This document shows, in pieces, positions 6,266 to 12,409 of a stretch of 12,420 bases of DNA. Made by a program: the position numbers and the translations under genes. Source of the DNA: Syntrophorhabdaceae bacterium PtaU1.Bin034 (GTDB taxonomy: Bacteria; Desulfobacterota_G; Syntrophorhabdia; Syntrophorhabdales; WCHB1-27); contig MVRP01000118.1 of assembly GCA_002067405.1 (NCBI GenBank), positions 1 through 12,420 on the forward strand, read 5' to 3'. The stretch's first letter is position 1, and every line of letters starts with the position of its first letter. The notes below the pieces were generated by a model. It was not told where the DNA came from and did not search any database. It was given only the letters and a program-made list of their open reading frames with translations.

Positions 6266-7672
6266 ATGGTTATTCGAGTTCTATTCATTATGGCTTTTAT
6301 CGCTTGTCTGACATCGGTTTCTTTTTCCGCCGATATCGGGCCCAGGCTCGACGCGCTGGAGGAAACACTCAAAAAACAGCAAAAAATGATAGAGGAACAA
6401 CGGCAACTGATCGAAAAGCTGAAGGAGGAGTTGGCGGCCACCCGGCAGGCTCAGGAAAAGGTGAGCGAGAATCAAGGGAGGGATCAGGAAAAACCCGGGG
6501 CCGCACCTCAGGAGGGGAAAGGTGAACGCGTGAACATATCGGGCGCTGTGACCGATTTCTATAAGAATCTGAAAAATCCTGCCATGACCTTTGTACTCAA
6601 CAGCTTTTATTATGGATCGAGCATCAACGAGCGAAGCCTGAGAAACAGAGGGATCACGGGCTTTTCCAGCACGGGACTCGACCAGACGAAAGGGTTCAAT
6701 ATCGATGAGTTTTCGATCGCGGCCTTCGCGCCCGTGGATGAGTATTTCGACTTATTTGGCGTTTTGTCCTTTAGAGAAGGGGAATCAAGCATAGAAGAGG
6801 CGTACTTCTATACCAAAACGCTTCCCGCCAATCTCCGATTGAAGGGGGGAAAATTCAAGAGCAACTTCAGCGTTCACAACGAATTGCACCCCCATGACTG
6901 GGATTTTGCCGATACAGCCCTCATATACAAGGGCTTTATGGGCAGGGATGGCATTATGGAAAAAGGAGCACAATTAACGTGGCGTCCGGCGCTTCCGCTC
7001 CGGCCGCTCTTTGGCGTCGAACTTTTGCAGGGAGAAAATTCAACCATTTTCAACCAGAACGCAACGGGCGGACCCCATGCTTTTACGGCCTTTGCGAAAG
7101 CCTCCCAGCCGTTGGGCAAAAATGGAAGCATCTACTTCGGCCCTTATGTCATCAGCGGCCAGACACGGACCGGCTCAGTAGCGGAAGGCACTTTTTTCCG
7201 GGGCAACTCGGCCCTTTACGGTTTTGAAACGCATTACGAATGGAAACCTTCCGAGACAAGGAGCCTTACCATTCAGAGTGAATACATGTGGCGAAATCAG
7301 GAAGGCAGCCTGCAGAATACCTCGCTCGGTTCTGTGGATCGTCTTTCCAGATCGCAGGACGGCATCTACCTCCAGTCGCTCTACCAGATGGGCAAATGGA
7401 GGGTGGGAGCGCGATATGATCGCCTTAACCTTTTGACCGACACATACAGACTCGCAGGGGCGCAACAGCATTTCAAGAACCCCTGGCGTTTGACGGGCGC
7501 TCTGGAGTTCAACCCAAGCGAGTTTTCACGATTCAGGCTACAGTATAATCATGACCGGTCAGGCGGCAGCGCGGCTGCCTACGGAGGGGGCTCAAGGACT
7601 AATAACGAGGTTTACCTTCAGATGATTCTCGCCATTGGGGCCCACGTCGAACCCAAAGGACAACGCGATTAG
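6266..7672 (+). CDS. Outer-membrane beta-barrel porin, probably metal-regulated, with N-terminal coiled coil
   Basis: The 468-residue protein has a signal peptide (hydrophobic residues 2-20, probable cleavage after SFSA at 22). A charged coiled coil follows at about 27-66 (repeats of KKQQKMIEEQRQLIEKLKEEL type), then a Gln/Gly/Lys-rich linker to about 90. The rest is a region of alternating residues and aromatic-rich strands typical of a barrel. The segment NELHPHDWDFADTAL and the following GRDGIMEKGAQLTW (about 205-240) resemble outer-membrane proteins annotated as zinc- or iron-regulated porins or receptors. There is no TonB box or plug domain, so a coiled-coil-anchored porin is the better description. 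The C-terminus ends in a polar tail (HVEPKGQRD) instead of a terminal aromatic residue. AAGGGAG lies before the ATG. It lies between bacterioferritin and Fur behind a Fur-type promoter, which suggests induction under metal limitation. Confidence 0.8.
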   Translation: MVIRVLFIMAFIACLTSVSFSADIGPRLDALEETLKKQQKMIEEQRQLIEKLKEELAATRQAQEKVSENQGRDQEKPGAAPQEGKGERVNISGAVTDFYKNLKNPAMTFVLNSFYYGSSINERSLRNRGITGFSSTGLDQTKGFNIDEFSIAAFAPVDEYFDLFGVLSFREGESSIEEAYFYTKTLPANLRLKGGKFKSNFSVHNELHPHDWDFADTALIYKGFMGRDGIMEKGAQLTWRPALPLRPLFGVELLQGENSTIFNQNATGGPHAFTAFAKASQPLGKNGSIYFGPYVISGQTRTGSVAEGTFFRGNSALYGFETHYEWKPSETRSLTIQSEYMWRNQEGSLQNTSLGSVDRLSRSQDGIYLQSLYQMGKWRVGARYDRLNLLTDTYRLAGAQQHFKNPWRLTGALEFNPSEFSRFRLQYNHDRSGGSAAAYGGGSRTNNEVYLQMILAIGAHVEPKGQRD

Positions 7673-7713
7673 GAAGAGGCGACAGGACGTTGCAACTGCA
7701 CACGCTGCGCTTC

Positions 7714-7755
7714 TTGACTGTGAAAATCGTGAGTGGTAATGTTAATCAATCATTA
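7714..7755 (+). promoter_or_regulatory. Promoter and palindromic operator overlapping the fur start codon
   Basis: TTGACT (7714-7719) and TAATGT (7737-7742) are separated by 17 bases, a good -35 and a weak -10. The -10 is the left end of a 19-base imperfect palindrome, TAATGTTAATCAATCATTA (7737-7755), in which six of nine base pairs match. It ends on the A of the fur start codon. It resembles an enlarged Fur box and would suit autoregulation. Confidence 0.45.
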
Positions 7756-8189
7756 TGGAGAAAGAAAAAGCCATTTTTGCGGATTACCTGTACAAGCACG
7801 GGCTTAGGATGACGGGGCAAAGGCAGACCATCCTCAATGAGTTCCTCCGTGAAGAGGGGCACCAGAGCGCTGAAGAGCTTACCGCCGCGGTGAAGAAGAA
7901 GGACAAGACCATAGGGCAGGCGACGGTCTACAGGAACCTGAGAATTTTCGCTGAATCAGGTATCGCCCGGGAGGTGCGTTTTGGCGACGGTGTTGTCAGG
8001 TATGAACATAACGTGGGCCACGAGCACCACGACCATCTTACCTGTGAAAACTGCGACAAGACGATCGAAGTCTGCGATCCCCAGATAGAAGAGCTGCAGG
8101 AAAAGCTCGCAGCAGCCCACGATTTCGTTATTACCGGCCACGTGATGCACATCTACGGTCTTTGTGAGAAGTGCCGCCGGGAGAAATAA
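7755..8189 (+). CDS. fur: Fur-family ferric uptake regulator
   Basis: This 144-residue cytoplasmic repressor has an N-terminal winged helix (recognition region about 52-66, IGQATVYRNLRIFAE) and a C-terminal metal-binding dimerisation domain. The HEHHDH cluster (89-94) and two CxxC pairs, C97/C100 and C137/C140, are visible; the latter would hold a structural zinc. At the two places where the peroxide sensor PerR has regulatory-site Asp residues, this protein has Glu (E84 in RYE and E105 in IEV), which favours an iron-responsive Fur over PerR. Zur or another Fur-family specificity cannot be excluded. The ATG at 7755 has no ribosome binding site, and an in-frame TAA (7743-7745) four codons upstream leaves no room for an earlier start. 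The predicted transcript would be nearly leaderless. It lies 82 bases after the porin and likely has its own promoter. Confidence 0.93.
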   Translation: MEKEKAIFADYLYKHGLRMTGQRQTILNEFLREEGHQSAEELTAAVKKKDKTIGQATVYRNLRIFAESGIAREVRFGDGVVRYEHNVGHEHHDHLTCENCDKTIEVCDPQIEELQEKLAAAHDFVITGHVMHIYGLCEKCRREK

Positions 8190-8208
8190 ACGGAGGCGGT
8201 AAGATGGC

Positions 8209-8313
8209 GTGTGCCGGAATTGCAGGTATATAAGCGAGGACCTGGAAGCGCAGCAGGAATTTCCGGCTTACACCCACCCTCGGGTCCATTACGAACTCCC
8301 GGCCGGGAACTAG
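8209..8313 (+). CDS. Possible small CxxC protein (34 residues) after fur
   Basis: A frame of 34 codons opens at a GTG (8209-8211) and ends with TAG (8311-8313). It begins VCRNCRYISEDLEA and continues with a Pro/His/Tyr-rich tail, so it carries one CxxC pair like a half zinc ribbon. A strong GGAGG (8192-8196) lies 12 bases before this GTG but only seven bases before an ATG at 8204. That ATG is in another frame and stops after nine codons. The pattern suggests either that the GTG is used at a long spacing or that one base has been lost in a gene once starting M-A-V-C-R-N-C. It sits 19 bases after fur and before the terminator, so it would be co-transcribed. I cannot name a family. Confidence 0.4.
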   Translation: MCRNCRYISEDLEAQQEFPAYTHPRVHYELPAGN

Positions 8314-8351
8314 CGGCGGGTCGGTAGAGAACCAAAAATAGAGCCGATTCC

Positions 8352-8384
8352 GAAGGATCTTACACTTGAGATCCTTCTTTTTTT
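8352..8384 (+). terminator. Rho-independent terminator of the fur transcript
   Basis: A perfect 9-base stem (GAAGGATCT 8352-8360 with AGATCCTTC 8369-8377), an eight-base loop and seven T residues (8378-8384) form a textbook terminator for the plus strand. The end of the minus-strand helix-turn-helix gene is encoded inside it. Confidence 0.92.
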
Positions 8385-8581
8385 GATGCCTTCCGGAGGC
8401 CGGTTGACATACCGCCCTTCTTGATAATCTCCCTGATCCTGGCCGCCGTCGTATTGAACCGTTCTTTCAGTTGCCTCACGGTCAACCCCTCTTCCCTAAA
8501 AAGTTTGAGTATCTTCTCTTTGTCAGGGGTTGTTGGCATCACTTTTCGCCAGTCCATGTGGTGGTCCATTCTCCTCTTCAA
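8360..8581 (-). CDS. Small helix-turn-helix protein
   Basis: The frame gives up to 73 residues, basic overall. A helix-turn-helix-like core lies at about residues 20-54: KEKILKLFREEGLTVRQLKERF, a turn, then TTAARIREIIKKG. This pattern suits a small DNA-binding or adaptor protein, like the resolvase-type or homeodomain-like modules that read short DNA sites. The start is uncertain. The longest form begins with TTG (8579-8581); ATGs at 8567-8569 and 8555-8557 are alternatives, and the GAGGAG stretch lies too close to the first ATG and rather far from the second. Its last codons and stop (8360-8362) lie in the stem-loop that terminates the opposite fur transcript. No function is known to me. Confidence 0.7.
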   Translation of the reverse strand: MKRRMDHHMDWRKVMPTTPDKEKILKLFREEGLTVRQLKERFNTTAARIREIIKKGGMSTGLRKASKKEGSQV

Positions 8582-8698
8582 ACTCTTGCAAGAAAGTTAG
8601 CATAAGAAGAGAAGCGACTCAAGGCGGGTAATTTGACGTGGTACACGCGGGTCCGAAGAGGGCCGGGACCTATTTGGCTTTCAGAGAAATCGGGCCTG

Positions 8699-9541
8699 TT
8701 ACTGCCTCATGAGTTCCCGTTTGATCTCTTGAGGCCTTTCAAAGGACAAGCCGCTGACAGAGAACTCGTCTCTCGTGATGCCTCGCAGATTCTTCACGGT
8801 GAACGCGTAACCATCGTTCTTTCTGATCGCAACCATATAGCGCACCTCTCCGTTCTTGAGAAAAACCCGGTGCCGTTTCCGGGCGGCTGCCGAAATGACA
8901 TACACGATGCCGTCTTTTTCGGTCCGATGATAGACATGATCGTGACCGGACGCAACAAAGGAGACTCCTTTTTCAACGAACAGACGGTGAAGATGATCCC
9001 TCGCTTCCTCAAACCGGTCGAGGCCATGTCCCGGCACAAAGGGATATAGCGGCTCATGAAGAAATACGAACTTGAACCGGTATGGCTTGTCCAGCTCAGC
9101 CGTGAGCCAGGCAAGCTGCTGCCCGGTCACACTGCCTTCTTCTCCGGGAAGCTCGGTATTCAGGAAAAGGAAGAGCGTGTCTTTGTCCGAGACGGAATAG
9201 TACGGGTTCGGGAAAAAGGTGAGATACGTTTCAAGGGACCTCTGGCCGAGTATATCGTGGTTTCCGGCGGTATGATGCAAAATCTTGTCCGGCCCGGTGA
9301 TCTCGAAAAACGTCGCCCACTGTTTCTGATTTCCCGGGCTGTCGATGGCATCTCCCGTATGAATGATCACCCGTATCCTTTCCTCGTCGATTCGCTTTAT
9401 GACCGCCAGATAAAGAGAGTCCCTTGCCCCTACATGACTGTCGCTGATGATGACAAAGGGTGCCAGTTGCGCCCAGCCAAGGACAGGCAGCAAAAAGAGC
9501 GCAAGAAGGATAAGGAACGGTATCCTGTGAGTCCGTTTCAT
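8699..9541 (-). CDS. Exported calcineurin-type metallophosphoesterase
   Basis: This 280-residue protein has an N-terminal signal peptide (hydrophobic residues 7-22, probable cleavage after GWA at 24) and then a complete dimetal phosphoesterase core: D34 and H36 (ISDSH), D64 in GDAID, N94-H95 in GNHD, H162 in FLHEPLYP, and H200/H202 in SGHDHVYHR. It should therefore hydrolyse phosphate mono- or diesters outside the cytoplasm; the substrate cannot be read from sequence. A C-terminal beta-rich part (about 215-265) follows the core, as in purple acid phosphatase-like or PhoD-like relatives. The ATG at 9539-9541 lacks a good ribosome binding site, and the gene lies 23 bases after the radical SAM gene, so it may depend on translation from upstream. 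Confidence 0.9.
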   Translation of the reverse strand: MKRTHRIPFLILLALFLLPVLGWAQLAPFVIISDSHVGARDSLYLAVIKRIDEERIRVIIHTGDAIDSPGNQKQWATFFEITGPDKILHHTAGNHDILGQRSLETYLTFFPNPYYSVSDKDTLFLFLNTELPGEEGSVTGQQLAWLTAELDKPYRFKFVFLHEPLYPFVPGHGLDRFEEARDHLHRLFVEKGVSFVASGHDHVYHRTEKDGIVYVISAAARKRHRVFLKNGEVRYMVAIRKNDGYAFTVKNLRGITRDEFSVSGLSFERPQEIKRELMRQ

Positions 9542-9564
9542 GATCGAAGTGCGTGGTTGCTCCG

Positions 9565-10617
9565 CTATTTCCAGTTATCGGTCTGTGGCTGAGGCAGTTG
9601 GTAGCACTTGAGCGTATCTATGTAACGGTCGAACGCGTCTTCTCCGTTCTTTTCGATCTTTTCTATCTCGGGCAGCACCTGATTCAGCACACCCTCGTCG
9701 TTGACAACGCTTAAGGGATACCGGAAATAACCCGATCGCTGGAGGAGCGTGTATACCTGTTTCTGCTTCTTCGAAAGCGATAAAAAGGCGTCCAGCTCTT
9801 TCAGCATGAAATCCTTCTTCTCGTCGAGAAAGCCGTCCACCTGCATAAGGAGGTTCAGGCTGAAATCATTGCACGAGAAGTAACTGTGCATCTTATCCAA
9901 ATTGGCGACGAGCAGCCGTATTTCACCGACTATCTCATCATCTGTCATGGGCACGAACGTCCCTTCTTGAACCATTTTCTGCATGGGTGACTGAGGGTGC
10001 ATGGCGAACGTCCTCACCCTGATGAAATGAGGGCTGATCATGTTAAGGAGCTTCGCCGTTTCCACGGCGTGCTCCTCGCTCAGGGCACGGCCGCCGATCC
10101 CCGGCATGATGTACTCCGACAACTCGAGGCCCGCCTCCATTACGTGTCTGCCGCCGGTCACTATCTCTTCCGGTGTCAAACCTTTCTTGATCAGCTTGAG
10201 CACCTTCTCGGACCCGCTTTCCATGCCCGCATGAACCCTTGTAAGGCCCGCCTCCTTTAACCGCCGCAGTTCTTCCACGCTCTTCCGCTTGAGTGTCCTC
10301 GCGCGCGCGTAGCTCGTGATCCTGTCGATCTTCGGAAATTTCTCCCGCAGATACTCGAGGATCGCAACGATATCGTCCGTAGGCAGGAGGAGGCTGTCCG
10401 CATCCTGAAGAAAAACCGAGGTGACATGCGAAAAACCTCTATGTTCCCGGGCCATCTCATCAATGTCCTTCTTTACTTCCTCGACTGTTCTCTTGGAAAA
10501 TTTCACTCCTTTATAGGCGGGACAAAACAGGCACTGGTTCCAGGGACAATTGCGAGTCACGCGGACCAGAAGGCTCGATGCTTCGCTTGGCGGTCTTATC
10601 ACTCCCTGTTCATACAT
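9565..10617 (-). CDS. Radical SAM protein of the Elp3/MiaB/NifB-like type, function unknown
   Basis: The 350-residue protein carries the [4Fe-4S] cluster motif C24-PWNQ-C29-LF-C32. The spacing is CX4CX2C, one residue longer than canonical CX3CX2C. This variant is shared by a clade that begins RPPSEA-x-SLL-x-VTR-x-C, as here. A radical SAM barrel follows, with VFLQDADSLLL and the typical GLTRVHAGMESGSEKVLKLIKKG segment, then EYIMPGIGG. The protein therefore cleaves S-adenosylmethionine to a radical, but the substrate is unknown. A C-terminal helical part of about 100 residues (250-350) may bind the substrate. The ATG has AAGGAG seven bases upstream. It may form an operon with the sigma factor upstream and the phosphoesterase downstream. 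Confidence 0.9.
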   Translation of the reverse strand: MYEQGVIRPPSEASSLLVRVTRNCPWNQCLFCPAYKGVKFSKRTVEEVKKDIDEMAREHRGFSHVTSVFLQDADSLLLPTDDIVAILEYLREKFPKIDRITSYARARTLKRKSVEELRRLKEAGLTRVHAGMESGSEKVLKLIKKGLTPEEIVTGGRHVMEAGLELSEYIMPGIGGRALSEEHAVETAKLLNMISPHFIRVRTFAMHPQSPMQKMVQEGTFVPMTDDEIVGEIRLLVANLDKMHSYFSCNDFSLNLLMQVDGFLDEKKDFMLKELDAFLSLSKKQKQVYTLLQRSGYFRYPLSVVNDEGVLNQVLPEIEKIEKNGEDAFDRYIDTLKCYQLPQPQTDNWK

Positions 10618-10653
10618 GGTTATTCTCCTTTTGTCGTGATGACGCCGTCTTTT

Positions 10654-10686
10654 TTCTGCTCGCTATAAGATAAACCGCAAGCAGAA
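10654..10686 (-). other. Hairpin between the sigma factor gene and the radical SAM gene
   Basis: In minus-strand RNA the arms 10686-10677 and 10663-10654 pair over ten bases with one G-U wobble and a 13-base loop. No U run follows, so it is not a classical terminator. It lies between the sigma factor stop and the radical SAM start and might influence processing or readthrough. The rest of 10618-10747 shows no gene with a standard start. Confidence 0.35.
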
Positions 10687-10747
10687 TGTATGCAATGGCT
10701 GGAAACTGTTGGAATTGGCTGAATGATTCTCGGTCCGGGAATTTCCC

Positions 10748-11677
10748 TTACTGGTTCGCTTCCGCGCGAACCCCCTTCCCCGGCTTGTCTAACCCATTCT
10801 CGCTTCCAATGAGATACTTTGAGACCTTGTCGGAGAGCACCTTTTCTATCTGTCTCGCCCTCTCTCTCGATATGTTGAAATGGTCCCCGATCTCCTGAAG
10901 GGTCAAAGGTTCGTCGGTGACTATCCGGTGCTCGAAGATATAGAGTTCCCTCTCGTTGAGCATATTTCTGAACTCCGCAATTTTCCGTGCCGCTATCTTC
11001 TTCTTTTCCCTCTCTTCCACCATATCTTCGATGTTCTGATCGGCCCTCACCATGTCCATCATGGTCTCTTCACCCTCTTCGTAAAGTGGCTGATCGAGGG
11101 AAACATCGGTCAAGGAAAGCCTTTTTTCCATATCCTCAACGTCTTCCTGCTTCACATCAAGGTTATTCGCAAGGAGCTGCGGTACCGGGACAATCCCTTT
11201 GGCCTCCAATCTTCTCTTCTCTTTCTCCAAACCGTAGAACAGTTTCTTCTGACTGTCCGTAGTGCCTACCTTTACAAGGCTCCAGTTGTTCCTGATGTAT
11301 TTGAGCATGTAGGCACGGATCCAAAAAGACGCGTAAGTGGAGAACTTTGTGCCTTTATACGGGTTATACTTGGTTACCGCCTGCATGAGCCCGATGTTCC
11401 CCTCCTGAATGAGGTCCCGGACGTTCATGTAGGTATTGTAATAGCCCAGTGCTATCTTGACGACAAGCTTAAGATTCGACACTACGAGCTTCCGGGCGGC
11501 TGCCTTGTCCTTATGCTTGTATACCTTCTCGGCAAGCTCTCTCTCCTCCTCTCTTGAGAGGAGCGGGTATCTCGATATTTCGGTGAGGTATTGCTTTAAT
11601 GGGTCGAAGCTGGCAGGAACGGAGCTTCTTTCCTCAAGCATGCCAACTTTTTCTTCATACTCTTCCACTATAGTCAA
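10748..11677 (-). CDS. rpoH: RpoH-like sigma factor of RNA polymerase (sigma-32 type)
   Basis: The product is a group 3 sigma-70-family factor of about 306-309 residues. Region 2 is complete: NLKLVVKIALGYY, DLIQEGNIGLMQAVTKYNP, then KFSTYASFWIRAYMLKYIRNNWSLV. The segment QKKLFYGLE matches the RpoH box (Q-K/R-KLFFNLR), which separates heat-shock sigma factors from other groups. Region 4 ends with the helix-turn-helix LTLQEIGDHFNISRERARQIE. It would direct transcription of heat-shock or other stress genes. The start is not ATG. TTG (11675-11677) lies only two bases after AGGAG; GTG (11666-11668) has an 11-base gap; so the exact start is uncertain. A promoter candidate lies upstream. Confidence 0.88.
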   Translation of the reverse strand: MTIVEEYEEKVGMLEERSSVPASFDPLKQYLTEISRYPLLSREEERELAEKVYKHKDKAAARKLVVSNLKLVVKIALGYYNTYMNVRDLIQEGNIGLMQAVTKYNPYKGTKFSTYASFWIRAYMLKYIRNNWSLVKVGTTDSQKKLFYGLEKEKRRLEAKGIVPVPQLLANNLDVKQEDVEDMEKRLSLTDVSLDQPLYEEGEETMMDMVRADQNIEDMVEEREKKKIAARKIAEFRNMLNERELYIFEHRIVTDEPLTLQEIGDHFNISRERARQIEKVLSDKVSKYLIGSENGLDKPGKGVRAEANQ

Positions 11678-11703
11678 ATCTCCTCTTCTTCTCTGAACCT
11701 TTC

Positions 11704-11732
11704 AATTTACCATGTCCGCACCGAGTATTCAA
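11704..11732 (-). promoter_or_regulatory. Candidate promoter for the sigma factor gene
   Basis: TTGAAT (11732-11727), 17 bases, then TAAATT (11709-11704), each box matching 4/6, ends about 27 bases before the TTG start. The spacing is ideal. It shares sequence with an unexplained open frame at 11707-11844. Confidence 0.4.
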
Positions 11733-11844
11733 GCTTGGCAGGCGGCGTGTCAGGCAGGGCTGGGGCGATGATACATGTCCTCCTTACATCCTCCCACAGA
11801 TATTCTTTGCCGGGCAGAGGAATAGCGGCAGAAGCAAAGAGGAA
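11707..11844 (-). other. Open frame without start codon, possible gene relic
   Basis: Leftward from a TAG at 11845-11847, 45 codons run open to TAA 11707-11709. The reading begins FLFASAAIPLPGKEYLWEDV and ends PPAKLEYSVRTW, with codon choice like the real genes nearby. It has no ATG, GTG or TTG near its beginning, so as it stands it cannot be a normal gene. The wider gap 11678-11907 holds, besides this, a promoter candidate and a poorly supported 47-codon frame on the other strand (11768-11911). A relic is possible but chance cannot be ruled out. Confidence 0.2.
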
Positions 11845-11907
11845 CTATATTGCTTCAAGGGAGTACGGATTCCAGCAAATCTTAAAGGTTAAAGGGAGGT
11901 TCTTTTT

Positions 11908-12105
11908 ATGATCAGGGTAAAAACGTTCATGTCGCCGCTCAAGATCTTTCACACGGTCGAGGAATTGACATCGCTTGACGACCAGGTGAACCGATTTATA
12001 AGCGAGGAAGGGGTAAAAAAGATAGTCTCCGTAAGCGACACCTGCACTACTGACAACACCGGTGCCACAATAGGGGTCATAAGGACCGTCGCGTACGAGA
12101 CCTGA
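11908..12105 (+). CDS. Conserved-looking small protein of unknown function
   Basis: The 65-residue product has a well-formed start: AAAGGGAGG lies nine bases before the ATG. The sequence suggests a compact alpha/beta fold: a strand (IRVKTFM), a helix (EELTSLDDQVNRFISEEG), a strand (VKKIVSVSD), a Thr/Asn-rich turn (TCTTDNTGA) and a final strand (TIGVIRTVAYE). No signal peptide or membrane segment is visible. It resembles small uncharacterised proteins that occur singly in anaerobic Proteobacteria, but I cannot name the family. It converges with the small membrane protein gene at 12133-12354, 27 bases away. Confidence 0.75.
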   Translation: MIRVKTFMSPLKIFHTVEELTSLDDQVNRFISEEGVKKIVSVSDTCTTDNTGATIGVIRTVAYET

Positions 12106-12132
12106 TAAGATCCGCAGGGAACAGCGAAGACT

Positions 12133-12354
12133 TTATCCCGGATAACAGATGTCTGTGCCTTCGGGTACGGAGCAAGGATAAGTGGTACCCGCCTGCTCCG
12201 GCTGTCCTCCTTGCGCAACCCCTCCGATCGCTTTAGTCTCCGATGATCTCATCCTGCACGCCCTTGAAATAAGAAGACCGGCGCCGACCGCCATCGCCCC
12301 TCCCAACAGCAACGAGACCACACCTTTGCCGCGCTTCGTCAGTTTTCTTTTCAT
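12133..12354 (-). CDS. Small single-span membrane protein with three cysteines
   Basis: The 73-residue product begins with a basic stretch (KRKLTKRGKG) and then one hydrophobic Gly/Ala/Leu-rich segment at about residues 11-32. This suits an inner-membrane anchor or uncleaved signal. Cys33 directly follows the segment, and Cys61 and Cys70 lie in the short polar tail, which contains GGVAQGGQPEQAG. The ATG at 12352-12354 has AAGGAGG six bases upstream, and a good promoter candidate lies further up, so it is very likely expressed. The stop codon falls in a 13-base palindrome (12133-12145). I do not recognise a family. The cysteines could form a disulfide if the tail is outside the cytoplasm. Confidence 0.75.
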   Translation of the reverse strand: MKRKLTKRGKGVVSLLLGGAMAVGAGLLISRACRMRSSETKAIGGVAQGGQPEQAGTTYPCSVPEGTDICYPG

Positions 12355-12380
12355 CCCGAACCTCCTTCTTCTTTTCTTCT

Positions 12381-12409
12381 AATGTAATGACCTGATTGCC
12401 GTATTTCAA
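12381..12409 (-). promoter_or_regulatory. Candidate promoter for the small membrane protein
   Basis: TTGAAA (12409-12404; 5/6) and TACATT (12386-12381; 4/6) are separated by exactly 17 bases, about 27 bases before the start codon. Confidence 0.5.

Noticed and set aside
8620..8698. Inverted repeat GGTCC/GGACC after the phosphoesterase gene
   Set aside because: The stem is only about five bases with no T run, too weak to call a terminator.
10722..10731. A second AATGATTCTC, identical to the left part of the Fur-box-like site
   Set aside because: The right half (CATT) is missing and it lies between two genes with no promoter at the site, so chance is likely.
10880..11557. A 225-codon plus-strand frame opposite the sigma factor
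   Set aside because: It mirrors the conserved sigma regions on the other strand and shows no motif of its own.
11768..11911. A 47-codon plus-strand frame overlapping the next gene's start by ATGA
   Set aside because: It lacks a ribosome binding site, and its end simply translates the ribosome site of the next gene. Another open frame on the opposite strand covers the same DNA.
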